Shown one piece after another: positions 32,320-41,307 of a DNA stretch of 64,000 nt. A program made the position numbers and the translations under genes. Source of the stretch: CAVVEQ01 sp963828855 (GTDB lineage: Bacteria; Chloroflexota; Anaerolineae; Anaerolineales; Anaerolineaceae); NCBI GenBank assembly GCA_963828855.1, contig CAWHGB010000002.1, positions 1 through 64,000 on the forward strand, in the 5' to 3' direction. Numbering within the stretch: position 1 is the first letter of the stretch; every line of letters starts with the position of its first letter. The notes below the pieces were generated by a model that saw only the letters and a list, made by a program, of their open reading frames with translations, was not told the DNA's origin and ran no database searches.

Positions 32320-33807
32320 ATGAAAACGCACGTCATTCACCTCGCCGCCCATGACGATTACCATTCCGCCAGGGATCAAATGACATGGGCTAAATCTGCC
32401 AGAATCCTCCTCGTGCTGCCGCGGAAGGATAAAATACTTCGCACCCGGCTCGATCTGGTTCTCCTTGAGCGGCAGGCAATATCCCTCGGAGCGCAACTTG
32501 CCCTGGTGTCGGATGATGAGGTTGTGCTTGGGAATGCTGAAGAACTAAAAATACCTGTCTTTGAGACCATCAAAGAAGCACAGCATAAATCCTGGAAATG
32601 GAGTGGTAAGAAAAAGTGGATTCAACGGTATCAAGGTCGGAAGCGAACCGTTGAAAACCCTGCAGAATATAAACATGAAGGATGGCGGTTCGATCGAGGA
32701 CAAACCTGGTTTCGGGTTATCGTATTCAGTGTTGGTGTCCTCGCCATTCTTATCCTCCTTGTAGTGTTATTACCTGAGGCGGAGATCCGTATTTCTCCTG
32801 CGAAACTACAGCAAAGCGTTCAATTCGTTCTTCGAGCTGACCCGAAAGTAAAACAAGCTAATCTATCCGGGTTGGTGCCGTTAAGATCCACGATTGTTTC
32901 GGTCCACGAAAAAAGGGTCCAACTAAGCAGCGGCAGTATTGAGATCGGGGATATTCCTGCTAGCGGTGAACTGACGGTCACTAATTTAACCGCTATACCA
33001 TCAACAATCCCCGCAGGCACGATATTCTTAACTTTAAAAGAACCAATCCAACGGTTTCTTTCCACACAGCCAGTAAAGCTTCCGGGACGAATCGGGGGAA
33101 CAGCCCAGGTTCCCATCGAGGCAATGGTTCCGGGAACTTTGGGGAATATTGAAAAGGGGAGTATTCAGGGGATTGAAGGGCCGATCGGCTTGAATATTTC
33201 TGTAACAAACGCTCAGAAATTTGAAAATGGGACCGACCGTAAGAACGCAGCCCCAACCGATCAGGATCTTACTGAATTGGAGAAATTGGTTTCGCAAGCA
33301 CTCCAGAGTTCAGCCATCGAGGAAATGCAAAACACAGCCGGGGAGGGCAGCGTTGTTTTGCCGCAAAGCCTGAAACTTGAAAAAATCACCGCGAGGATTC
33401 AGGATCCAGAAATCGGGACCCCATCGGACACGATCTCACTCGATACAAGCGCAGAGTTTACCGGAAACTTTGTGGCTGCGGAGGATATCCAATCAGCAGC
33501 AAGGATGATCCTTGATGCGAATCTTCCCGGGGGATATCGATCCGCAAGTGGTGAAATCGCGATTAATGTTTCGCCTTCACTTGGTGTGGCTAACACTTGG
33601 GATGTACAGGCCGAAAGATCGCTCTCGCCAGAGATCAACCCGGGTTTGATCGCCCAATTAGCGGCAGGGAAGAAGATCTCTGAATTTATGAAGTTATTAC
33701 CCGGAGTAGCAGCGGTGGAAGGGGAACCACAAATTCACATGAAACCGTTTTTTCTGGGGAGATTTCCATTCCTAGCCATGCGCATTCAGGTCAGGGAAAT
33801 TCAATGA
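32320..33807 (+). CDS. Baseplate-J-like membrane protein
   Basis: The 495-residue protein has a cytoplasmic N-terminal domain of about 120 residues, one TM helix (RVIVFSVGVLAILILLVVLLP, about 128-150), and a large extracellular beta-rich domain. The part with PASGELTVTNLTAIPSTIPAGTIF and VPIEAMVPGTLGNIEKGSI reads like the baseplate J/gp47 fold used by contractile phage tails. In Chloroflexota and Patescibacteria such membrane versions exist without phage genes. It may be a surface or injection-machine relic. The N-terminal part resembles stretches of nucleotide-handling domains but no motif is certain. TATAAT lies at 32298-32303; the stop overlaps ruvX (ATGA). Confidence 0.7.
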   Translation: MKTHVIHLAAHDDYHSARDQMTWAKSARILLVLPRKDKILRTRLDLVLLERQAISLGAQLALVSDDEVVLGNAEELKIPVFETIKEAQHKSWKWSGKKKWIQRYQGRKRTVENPAEYKHEGWRFDRGQTWFRVIVFSVGVLAILILLVVLLPEAEIRISPAKLQQSVQFVLRADPKVKQANLSGLVPLRSTIVSVHEKRVQLSSGSIEIGDIPASGELTVTNLTAIPSTIPAGTIFLTLKEPIQRFLSTQPVKLPGRIGGTAQVPIEAMVPGTLGNIEKGSIQGIEGPIGLNISVTNAQKFENGTDRKNAAPTDQDLTELEKLVSQALQSSAIEEMQNTAGEGSVVLPQSLKLEKITARIQDPEIGTPSDTISLDTSAEFTGNFVAAEDIQSAARMILDANLPGGYRSASGEIAINVSPSLGVANTWDVQAERSLSPEINPGLIAQLAAGKKISEFMKLLPGVAAVEGEPQIHMKPFFLGRFPFLAMRIQVREIQ

Positions 33808-34265
33808 CCGACCGCGAATTATCGAAGCGTATTATCGGAATTGACCCCGGGGAAAAAAGAATCGGGATCGCCATCAGCGATGAGGGAGCGAGTTTAGCCC
33901 GTCCTCTGGCAGTCATTAAACATCATTCCCGGCGGGAAGATGCAGCCAGGATCATCGAGCTCGCCGCCGAAAATCATTCAAAGATGGTTATCCTTGGCGC
34001 AGCATTGGGGTTGGATGGTGAGGGAACCCCCGCGAGCCGGAAAGCCGGGCGGCTTGCTGAAGAAATACAAAATCGAAGTGATCTGGAAGTGGTTCTTTGG
34101 GATGAGAGCGGATCAACGCGGAAGGCTAAGGAAGCGATGATCCAGACAGGAGTATCCAAAAAGCACCGAAAGGGACATCAGGATGATTCCGCTGCTGCTT
34201 TCATTCTCCAGGATTACCTGGATTCTCTTCTTCTGGCAAATGAAACAAGGGTAGCCGCAACATGA
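33804..34265 (+). CDS. ruvX: Holliday junction resolvase-like RuvX/YqgF
   Basis: The RNase H-fold protein has IIGIDPGEKRIGIAISDEG, VVLWDESGSTRKAKEAM and the terminal DDSAAAFILQDYL, which supply the acidic catalytic residues of the YqgF family. It may process Holliday junctions or 16S rRNA. It overlaps its neighbours at both ends by four bases (ATGA), so it is co-translated with the baseplate-J-like gene and mltG. Confidence 0.93.
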   Translation: MTDRELSKRIIGIDPGEKRIGIAISDEGASLARPLAVIKHHSRREDAARIIELAAENHSKMVILGAALGLDGEGTPASRKAGRLAEEIQNRSDLEVVLWDESGSTRKAKEAMIQTGVSKKHRKGHQDDSAAAFILQDYLDSLLLANETRVAAT

Positions 34266-35389
34266 AAAATGGATGCACAATAGTTGCAATACTAATATTG
34301 GTCATATTCATTTGCCTGGGAGCCGCTTATTTAGTCCTAGCCTACATTCCAGACCGGGTCACAGAGTCCTTTGGTACACCCAACCCGGCACTGACAGCAA
34401 TTCAAAGAATAAATTATCCTATCAAACTTTTCTTGCACAAGCGCGAGCTATTCTCTCCTTCTGAAAGTTCAAATAAAGAACGAATTGAATTTGATATTCA
34501 ACCTGGAGAACAAGTCTACTCCATCAGCAACCGGCTCGAGGAAATGAAGTTGATTTCTGACGCAGGTCTCTTCACGGATTTACTTATATATACTGGCCTG
34601 GATACAATGATCCAATCAGGCAGATTCGCACTGAGTGGAACGAAAAGCCCGGTGGAGATCGCAGTGACCTTTTCTGATCCTTCAGAAGTCCAGATTCCTT
34701 TTTCGGTTTTACCGGGTTGGCGGTTGGAGGAAATAGCGGCTACCATTCCGACATATGGATTATCATTTTCGGGAGAAGAATTTCTGGCTGCGGTGAAGGA
34801 TCCATCCTCGCTAGGTATTCAACTGCCAATCGATGGCGCAACCACCCTGGAAGGATTAATCCCAACCGGTTTCACGTATATACACAAGCAAGTTGATTTG
34901 AAAGAATTCCTGGCGGCTTTGCTTGAAAGCAACCGAAGGGAGATCAGCCTCGAATTAAAGGATGGTTTTCGCTCAAAAGGATTATCCGACTACCAGGCGA
35001 TAATCCTTGCTTCGATAATTCAACGAGAAGCAGTAAAAAATGATGAAATGAATCTGATAGCATCTGTATTTCTCAATCGTTTACAGCAGGGGATGAAACT
35101 TGAGAGTGACCCGACCGTGCAATACGCTATTGGTTATGATTCTGCCTCAGGGAGCTGGTGGAGAAATCCGCTTTACCAGGATGATTTGAATATAAATTCG
35201 CCTTATAATACCTACCTGTTTGGTGGGCTGCCTCCGGCACCCATTGGCACCCCAAGCCTGGAAGCGCTGGAAGCAGTTGCCTTCCCCGAAAAAACTAATT
35301 TCCTATTCTTTCGAGCAAAGTGCGATGGATCGGGTTTTCATAATTTTGCAGCTACATACAATGAACATCTTTCCAATTCTTGTCAATAA
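34262..35389 (+). CDS. mltG: Endolytic murein transglycosylase MltG
   Basis: An N-terminal TM helix anchors the protein. IQREAVKNDEMNLIASVFLNRLQQGMKLESDPTVQYA contains the catalytic glutamate and the signature of the YceG family, and SPYNTYLFGGLPPAPIGTPS ends the domain. MltG cuts nascent glycan strands and sets their length. At 375 residues it is full length. The pair ruvX-mltG is a common bacterial arrangement. Its stop lies 15 bases before the PPGK gene. Confidence 0.93.
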   Translation: MKNGCTIVAILILVIFICLGAAYLVLAYIPDRVTESFGTPNPALTAIQRINYPIKLFLHKRELFSPSESSNKERIEFDIQPGEQVYSISNRLEEMKLISDAGLFTDLLIYTGLDTMIQSGRFALSGTKSPVEIAVTFSDPSEVQIPFSVLPGWRLEEIAATIPTYGLSFSGEEFLAAVKDPSSLGIQLPIDGATTLEGLIPTGFTYIHKQVDLKEFLAALLESNRREISLELKDGFRSKGLSDYQAIILASIIQREAVKNDEMNLIASVFLNRLQQGMKLESDPTVQYAIGYDSASGSWWRNPLYQDDLNINSPYNTYLFGGLPPAPIGTPSLEALEAVAFPEKTNFLFFRAKCDGSGFHNFAATYNEHLSNSCQ

Positions 35390-35404
35390 TTCTGGAGGTT
35401 TCGA

Positions 35405-36157
35405 ATGAGCTCTGTACTGGGGATCGATGTTGGTGGATCTGGAATCAAAGCAGGGATCGTTGATGTGGTTAAAGGGAAAATGACCTCCCAAAGGATCCGT
35501 GAGGAGACCCCACCAGATGGTGACCCAAAAGAAATATCAAGGATCATTCACAAAATGTATGATGCTTTTTCCTGGGAAGGACCGGTTGGTGTAGGTTTTC
35601 CCGCAGTGATCCTGGATGGTGTTGCCTTCAGTGCTGCCAATATCTCCGAAAAGTGGATTGGTTTAAATGTAAATGAACTGCTGAGCAGGGACACCAAATG
35701 CAAAGTGCACACCGTCAACGATGCCGATGCAGCCGGTGTTGCGGAGATGGTTTTCGGCGCCGGCAGGGATCGAAAACACGGGGTGGTCATGATGCTCACA
35801 TTGGGAACCGGTATTGGGTCAGCGATCTTTATTGATGGAATCCTCGTTCCAAACACAGAACTTGGGCACTTGTTGATCAAGGGTAAAGACGCAGAAAAGT
35901 GGACCTCAGCAGCAGTTAAGGAGGTCCATAAATTGAGCTGGAAAAAATGGTCCCATCGCTTGCAGATCTATTTTGATTACCTCGAACACCTTTTCTCACC
36001 AAATCTTTTTATTATTGGCGGAGGGGTGAGTAAGGATGCCGAGAAATTTATCCCCCGGCTGAAGACAAGGGCGGAGATCATTCCAGCGGAATTCCAAAAC
36101 CAGGCTGGGATCATCGGTTCGGCGTTGTATGCTGCCACGAAGGAAAATCTGATTTAA
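35405..36157 (+). CDS. ppgK: Polyphosphate glucokinase (ROK family)
   Basis: PPGK phosphorylates glucose with polyphosphate or ATP. GIDVGGSGIKAGIVD carries the phosphate loop, and LTLGTGIGSAIFIDGILVPNTELGHL contains the substrate-binding residues of the family. The length of 250 residues is typical, shorter than ordinary ROK glucokinases. A TGGAGG site precedes the ATG. It closes a plus-strand cluster that ends at a strong bidirectional terminator. It may supply glucose 6-phosphate to the glycogen genes some kilobases downstream. Confidence 0.92.
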   Translation: MSSVLGIDVGGSGIKAGIVDVVKGKMTSQRIREETPPDGDPKEISRIIHKMYDAFSWEGPVGVGFPAVILDGVAFSAANISEKWIGLNVNELLSRDTKCKVHTVNDADAAGVAEMVFGAGRDRKHGVVMMLTLGTGIGSAIFIDGILVPNTELGHLLIKGKDAEKWTSAAVKEVHKLSWKKWSHRLQIYFDYLEHLFSPNLFIIGGGVSKDAEKFIPRLKTRAEIIPAEFQNQAGIIGSALYAATKENLI

Positions 36158-36170
36158 ATTGGATTAATTA

Positions 36171-36213
36171 AAAACAGAAATCCCCAGATCACCGGGGATT
36201 TCTGTTTTATTTT
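36171..36213. terminator. Bidirectional terminator between ppgK and the ferredoxin
   Basis: AAAACAGAAATCCCC pairs with GGGGATTTCTGTTTT around a short loop; A and T tracts flank it on both sides, so it can stop both convergent transcripts. Confidence 0.88.
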
Positions 36214-36230
36214 TCCCGTACTAAATCGAA

Positions 36231-36647
36231 TTATGGAGTGGTCGTTGCCTCATAACCTGGACCGCTGGTGAAAAAATCGTAGTTAAGTTTGATATCCGGG
36301 GTGAGATCGACCATTTCGCCATTCTTCAACTCTCGGGTATTGGTGAGATGGATTGGTTTGCTGTTGAAATCCAGGAGATCGTAGGGTTCGTCAAAACCGG
36401 GTGTCCCGGATGGCATCGAAATCCGCTCCCCACCTTTAGCTTTGAAGGCGGTTGGGACTTCATCCTCAGGGTAAATTGCCAAAACGGGGCACTCCCTGAC
36501 GCAGGCGCCGCAGTCGATGCAGGTCTCAGGATCGATGTAAAAAAGCGGGTATTGATCCTGCGGTTTACCTGGCACGATACATTCCACCGGGCAGACGGTC
36601 ACGCAACCGCCATCCCGAACGCAAAGGCTTGTGATAATAAAAGTCAT
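36231..36647 (-). CDS. Dicluster ferredoxin with C-terminal extension
   Basis: The first cluster region is CxxxxxCxxxCPxxC (residues 9-23) and the second is CxxCxxCxxxCP (about 42-53). The spacing of the first resembles 7Fe or 8Fe ferredoxins with an altered cluster. An extension of about 85 residues follows (KAKGGERISMPSGTPGF...), longer than ordinary ferredoxins, and could bind a partner. It follows the SOD gene by 12 bases and has a GGAGAT site, so it may be co-transcribed with SOD. Confidence 0.85.
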   Translation of the reverse strand: MTFIITSLCVRDGGCVTVCPVECIVPGKPQDQYPLFYIDPETCIDCGACVRECPVLAIYPEDEVPTAFKAKGGERISMPSGTPGFDEPYDLLDFNSKPIHLTNTRELKNGEMVDLTPDIKLNYDFFTSGPGYEATTTP

Positions 36648-36659
36648 GAAAGTATCTCC

Positions 36660-37265
36660 TTATGCCAGGAATTTGGCTTCAACATCCTTCCAATCGATGA
36701 TCGACCAGATCGCAGCCAGATAATCCGCACGGCGATTCTGGTATTTCAGGTAGTAGGCGTGTTCCCAAACGTCGACGGTAAGCAAGGGAGTAAGGCCTTC
36801 GGAAAGCGGGCAGTCCTGGTTTGCCGTAGAGTGAATTACCAGGGAGCCATCCGGTTTCTTGCTTAACCAGGCCCATCCTGACCCGAAGCGGGTAAGACCT
36901 GCTTTTTCTATCTGCTCTTTGAATGGGGTAAAACCACCAAAAGTTTTATCGATCGCTTCTGCGAGTTTGCCAAAAGGCTGGCCATTGCCATTAGGAGTAA
37001 GATTCTCCCAGTAAAGCGTGTGGTTGTAATAACCACCGCCATTATTTTTAACCGCAGTGCGAATATCTTCCGGAATTTTTGAAAGATCTTTCAGGATCTC
37101 CACAATGGATTTTGACGCGATCTCTGGATAATTTTCAAGCGCAGTATTGAGATTTTTCGTATACGTAGCCTGATGTTTGGAATGATGAATTTCCACCGTC
37201 ATGGCATCGATCACTGGCTCCAGGGCAGAATTTGCATACTTTAATTGGGGTAATTCGAAAGGCAT
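36660..37265 (-). CDS. sodA: Fe/Mn superoxide dismutase
   Basis: SOD converts superoxide to oxygen and peroxide. The metal ligands are all present: H27 in EIHHSKHQ, a histidine in GGGYYNHTLYW, and the DVWEHAYYL pair (Asp, His). The GSGWAWL and NQDCPL blocks are typical, and 201 residues is normal. I cannot decide between Fe and Mn from the motifs. A clean TTGACA-17-TACAAT promoter and an AGGAGG site drive it, which fits strong constitutive or stress expression. It presumably protects Fe-S enzymes such as the ferredoxin encoded just downstream. Confidence 0.95.
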   Translation of the reverse strand: MPFELPQLKYANSALEPVIDAMTVEIHHSKHQATYTKNLNTALENYPEIASKSIVEILKDLSKIPEDIRTAVKNNGGGYYNHTLYWENLTPNGNGQPFGKLAEAIDKTFGGFTPFKEQIEKAGLTRFGSGWAWLSKKPDGSLVIHSTANQDCPLSEGLTPLLTVDVWEHAYYLKYQNRRADYLAAIWSIIDWKDVEAKFLA

Positions 37266-37306
37266 TTTAACCTCCTGTAATTTGGTTCGCCTTAGTTACA
37301 TCAAAA

Positions 37307-37335
37307 ATTGTAATTGTTTGAGTGCTGATTGTCAA
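37307..37335 (-). promoter_or_regulatory. Consensus sigma-70 promoter of the SOD gene
   Basis: Minus strand TTGACA (37335-37330), 17 bases, TACAAT (37312-37307). The leader of about 35 bases contains AGGAGG before ATG 37265. Confidence 0.8.
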
Positions 37336-37379
37336 ATTTATCCAAAGTGATAAATGACGTTTATAATTTGCCGCTAATC

Positions 37380-38315
37380 ATGAAACAATCAAATGACGAA
37401 ATTGTGATATCCCCGTATCTTGTACTGGCGATCGGCATTCTCGCTGTTTCCACGGCTTCCATTTTCATTCGCTATGCCCAGCAAATGGCTCCCTCCCTGG
37501 CTATTGGAGGTTTTCGCCTGTTCATCGCTGCAGCTATTCTCGCACCATTTGCGCTCTCCAAAAACCTGCCAGAGGTCAAGCAGTTCGATCGAAAGAAATG
37601 GCTGCTTACCATTCTGGCAGGATCATTCCTAGCCCTACACTTTGCTGCCTGGATCACTTCGCTTGAATATACTTCTGTAGCGAGTTCTGTTGTGCTCGTT
37701 ACCACAGCACCATTGTGGGTGGCTATTTTTTCACCGATCTTTCTGAAGGAAAAAATCACCCGTTTGACTGTTCTGGGAATTATTGTTGCGCTCGTGGGGA
37801 GCCTTATCGTGACCATGGGCAACTTTTGTCAGATCAACGGTTCACAATTGTCCTGTTCAGGGTTGGGTAATTTAAGCGACAGCCGATCTCTTTTTGGTGA
37901 TTTTTTGGCACTTATAGGTGCGTTTCTCTCCGCAGGATATCTGCTGGTAGGTCGACGATTGCGAAAAACGACGAGTCTTCTTTCCTACACCTTTACGGTT
38001 TACGCGGTGGCAGCCATTTGTATGGCCGGATTGATGTTTTTCCGACAGATTCCATTTACCGGTTATCCACCTGTGGCATATTTGCTGTTTTTAGCCCTGG
38101 CCGTGATTCCGCAGCTTCTGGGACACTCATCCTTCAATTATGCGTTGAGATACAAGTCTTCCGCACTTGTATCCGTTGCCTTGCTGGGGGAACCAGTTGG
38201 AACGGTGATCCTGGCGTTCTTCATCCTGAAAGAAACACCCTCACCTGCAGAGATTGCCGGAGGGATTATTATACTGCTCGGAATATATCTTGTTTCCCGC
38301 ACCAGCGAAGAATGA
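37380..38315 (+). CDS. EamA/DMT family transporter
   Basis: Ten predicted TM helices form two EamA repeats of about 140 residues each, typical of inner-membrane drug/metabolite exporters. Substrate unknown. ATG 37380 is chosen because TATAAT lies at 37362-37367 and the upstream in-frame TTG (37329) would lie before that promoter. There is no Shine-Dalgarno and only 12 bases separate the -10 box from ATG. It is divergent from the SOD gene and convergent with malQ (5-base gap). Confidence 0.88.
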   Translation: MKQSNDEIVISPYLVLAIGILAVSTASIFIRYAQQMAPSLAIGGFRLFIAAAILAPFALSKNLPEVKQFDRKKWLLTILAGSFLALHFAAWITSLEYTSVASSVVLVTTAPLWVAIFSPIFLKEKITRLTVLGIIVALVGSLIVTMGNFCQINGSQLSCSGLGNLSDSRSLFGDFLALIGAFLSAGYLLVGRRLRKTTSLLSYTFTVYAVAAICMAGLMFFRQIPFTGYPPVAYLLFLALAVIPQLLGHSSFNYALRYKSSALVSVALLGEPVGTVILAFFILKETPSPAEIAGGIIILLGIYLVSRTSEE

Positions 38316-38320
38316 GAGAA

Positions 38321-39826
38321 TCAAGGATTTGAGTCGATTAGACGATCGTAAAGGTAATTCATTTCTTTGATTCTTAGCCTGAGGGGTTCATCGAGGGCGC
38401 TGGCACTCATCCGCCAGGCCCAGTTACCTCCCAACTTTCCGGGGAAGTTCATTCTAGCTTCTGTTCCTAAACTGAGAAAATCTTGGAAAGGAGCCAGCGC
38501 CATGACTGCCACCGAGGACCAAACAGATCGGATCATGTCCCAGGAGATGTCCGATCCAGACCTGCCCAGGTAACGCCTGCAGAGATCCCGTTCAATTTCG
38601 GGAGCTGAATCGTACCAGCCTTTTACGGTGTCATTATCGTGCGTGCCTGTATATGCGACACAATTTTCAGGGTAATTATGTGGTAGGAATGGATCTTCGG
38701 GGTCTGTAGCAAAGGCAAATTGCAGGACCTTCATTCCTGGTAAACGGAATTTATCCCGAAGAGCGATGACATCGGGGGTAATCTCCCCCAGGTCTTCAGC
38801 GATGATTGGCAGATCGCCCAGGGAAGCCTGGATTGCTTTCAGAAAAGAGTCCCCGGGTCCTTTGACCCACCGGCCAATCTCCGCGGTAGGCAACCCCGCC
38901 GGGATTTCCCAGTACCCGGCAAAGCCCCGGAAGTGATCCAGGCGAAGCAGATCGAATTGCTCCAGGTTGGATTTTATTCTTTGTAGCCACCATTTGTATC
39001 CATTGTTTTTATGAATGTTCCAACGGTATATAGGGTTTCCCCAGAGCTGCCCGGTGGGCGAAAAATAATCTGGCGGTACACCGGCAACAACTGTTGGCAG
39101 CCCTTTTTTATTGAAATGAAACATTTCAGGATGCGACCAGGCATCGGCGCTATCAAATGAAATAAAAATTGGGATATCCCCAATGATCTTCAGACCGTTT
39201 GAATTTGCATACTTTTTCAAGGTGGACCATTGGCGGAAGAAAATGAATTGAAGAAAATATTGAAAAGTGACAGCATCGAGGTTATCCTTTTCAAAGTCTT
39301 GAAGCGTTGACTGAACCCTAAGGCGGAAACCATCCGGCCAATCTCTCCAGGAAATACCTCCGAAAGATCTTTTTATCGCCATGAAAAGGGCGTAATCCTT
39401 TAACCAGAACGCCTGATCTTGAAAGAATTCGCCAAATCGGACCAGAAGGGTCTTTCGTTTCGTTTTTTGAAAGCGCTTAAAAGCAATTTGAAAGAGGCCA
39501 TCCTTCCAAGCCATCATGGCTGGAAAATCGACTGATTGGCGATCCAATGCAGGTCGAGCTGCCAAATCCTCCAGTTTTAAAAGCCCATCATCAATGAGCA
39601 AGGAGGTGGAGATTAGATAAGGATTTCCTGCGAAAGCGGAAAAACACTGGTAAGGAGAATCCCCATAACCGGTGGGACCCAGGGGAAGTACCTGCCAGAG
39701 GGAACAGCCCGCGGAGGTGAGAAAATCAACCCAGCGATAAGCTTCAGGACCCAAATCTCCAGTGCCATCCGGTCCGGGTAAACTGGTGGGATGCAGGATG
39801 ATCCCAGAGGTTCTTTTATAGTTCAT
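38321..39826 (-). CDS. malQ: 4-alpha-glucanotransferase (amylomaltase, GH77)
   Basis: MalQ transfers glucan segments between maltodextrins. The GH77 signatures LHPTSLPGPDGTGDLG, SPYQCFSAFAGNPYLIS, DIPIFISFDSADAW, RLDHFRGFAGYW (catalytic Asp), IIAEDLG (acid/base Glu) and YTGTHDNDT are all present. At 501 residues it is of normal length. Its start overlaps the end of glgA (ATGA at 39823-39826), so both act in storage glucan metabolism from one operon. Confidence 0.95.
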   Translation of the reverse strand: MNYKRTSGIILHPTSLPGPDGTGDLGPEAYRWVDFLTSAGCSLWQVLPLGPTGYGDSPYQCFSAFAGNPYLISTSLLIDDGLLKLEDLAARPALDRQSVDFPAMMAWKDGLFQIAFKRFQKTKRKTLLVRFGEFFQDQAFWLKDYALFMAIKRSFGGISWRDWPDGFRLRVQSTLQDFEKDNLDAVTFQYFLQFIFFRQWSTLKKYANSNGLKIIGDIPIFISFDSADAWSHPEMFHFNKKGLPTVVAGVPPDYFSPTGQLWGNPIYRWNIHKNNGYKWWLQRIKSNLEQFDLLRLDHFRGFAGYWEIPAGLPTAEIGRWVKGPGDSFLKAIQASLGDLPIIAEDLGEITPDVIALRDKFRLPGMKVLQFAFATDPEDPFLPHNYPENCVAYTGTHDNDTVKGWYDSAPEIERDLCRRYLGRSGSDISWDMIRSVWSSVAVMALAPFQDFLSLGTEARMNFPGKLGGNWAWRMSASALDEPLRLRIKEMNYLYDRLIDSNP

Positions 39827-41292
39827 TTTCCGTCCCTCTTGTTATGAACCAATTTCCTGAATAAATTGGCATACTCCAAAGCAGATTTATCCCAGGAAAA
39901 ATCTATCAGCATTGCGTTTCGTTGTATTTCCTGCCAGAACCCCTGATTCGAAAAATCATTGATAGCGGATACCAACGCGGCTTTGAAGAGGTCAACTTTT
40001 GGCTGGCGAATCAGGTATCCAGTTTTAAATATTCGAGGGGAGTTTACAATCGTATCCTTCAAACCACCTGTTGCTGTTGCAAGGGGGATGCACCCGTATC
40101 GCATGGCGATCAACTGCGATAAGCCACATGGTTCATATCGTGATGGCATCATAAGAATATCACCACCAGCATACAACCGGTGAGAAAGATCAGAATCGAA
40201 CTTCAAAATGGTACGAACTTTCCTTTTGAATTTCTTTTCAAGTTTGAGAGAATCCTTTTCAAGCTGCGGATCCCCGCTGCCAAGCAAAATTGCCTGCCAC
40301 GGAGTCTCTCCAAGCTCCTGCAAAGCCTGAAGGGCGATATCAATTCCCTTTTGAATGTCCATCCTGCTGACCAGGATCAATAACGGAATATCCTTCGCCA
40401 CAGGAAGGTTGAATTCGAGCTGCAACGCTCTTTTATTCTGGGATCTTAAACCTAGGTTGGAAAGATCAAAATTGACAGGGATGGCAGGATCCGTTCCTGG
40501 ATTCCATACACCAGTATCGATCCCATTTAAAATCCCGGTGATCTTATCCTGGTTTTTCTTCAGAAACAAGTTCAACCCGCACCCAAATTTCGAGGTTTGT
40601 ATTTCGAGCGCATACTGAGGGGAGACTGGAACGATGCGATCCACCGAAGCAAGCCCAAGTGGCAGCGGATGATTCCTTCCCCATAGCGGCAAGTCAGGAT
40701 TAGTGGTGGGAGGAATATTAAACTCGTCCAGAGAGGATTCGGTACCGGCTCCCATGAAAGGGAGGTTATGGAGGGTCAAAATGGAGCTGGGGATTTTCTT
40801 TTTTCCTGCCATCTCATTAATGTAGGCAGCCAGTGCGGTATGCCAATCATTAACATGCAGAATATCCGGTTTCCAAGAGACGAAATCCAGGAGACGCAGG
40901 GCAGCGATTGTAAACAAGGTGAACTTTTCGCCATCCTCGGACGTCACCTGGCTGTATACTTTGGCAGAATTGTGGATAATATCCGCGTCGATCAAGAAAA
41001 AGGTTACTCCACTGACATCGACAGAATATACTCTGACCACGAATTCTGTGGTTACGGAGTGGACGGTGAAGATTGTGACAGGGAAGGAATTTTTGTATTT
41101 TTGATCGATCTGGGGATGAAAGGGAATCGCGACCTTCACGTCAAGCTGGATTGGGTCACCATCGATATTATCGATATTATGCAACGCCAGGGGGAGTGCC
41201 CCGGCCACATCTCCAAGGCCGCCGACTTTAATAAAAGGAACAGCTTCGGCAGCCAGGAAATAGATGTTAATTTTTCGGTTGGGAACCTTCAC
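39823..41292 (-). CDS. glgA: Glycogen synthase GlgA
   Basis: This GT5 enzyme elongates glycogen from ADP- or UDP-glucose. KVGGLGDVAGALP (about residues 21-33) is the N-terminal signature and binds the donor. HVNDWHTA, VSRMDIQKGID and PSRYEPCGLSQLIAMRYG follow in order. The start is GTG at 41292 with GGAGA upstream. No glgC or branching enzyme is in the window. The long gap between GlgA and the normal partners suggests those genes are elsewhere. Confidence 0.94.
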   Translation of the reverse strand: MKVPNRKINIYFLAAEAVPFIKVGGLGDVAGALPLALHNIDNIDGDPIQLDVKVAIPFHPQIDQKYKNSFPVTIFTVHSVTTEFVVRVYSVDVSGVTFFLIDADIIHNSAKVYSQVTSEDGEKFTLFTIAALRLLDFVSWKPDILHVNDWHTALAAYINEMAGKKKIPSSILTLHNLPFMGAGTESSLDEFNIPPTTNPDLPLWGRNHPLPLGLASVDRIVPVSPQYALEIQTSKFGCGLNLFLKKNQDKITGILNGIDTGVWNPGTDPAIPVNFDLSNLGLRSQNKRALQLEFNLPVAKDIPLLILVSRMDIQKGIDIALQALQELGETPWQAILLGSGDPQLEKDSLKLEKKFKRKVRTILKFDSDLSHRLYAGGDILMMPSRYEPCGLSQLIAMRYGCIPLATATGGLKDTIVNSPRIFKTGYLIRQPKVDLFKAALVSAINDFSNQGFWQEIQRNAMLIDFSWDKSALEYANLFRKLVHNKRDGK

Positions 41293-41307
41293 ATATCTCC
41301 GCGGCGA

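Noticed and set aside
37329..37379. Longer N-terminus of the EamA transporter from TTG 37329
   Set aside because: The -10 box lies inside this stretch and the extension is not hydrophobic like the family's start.
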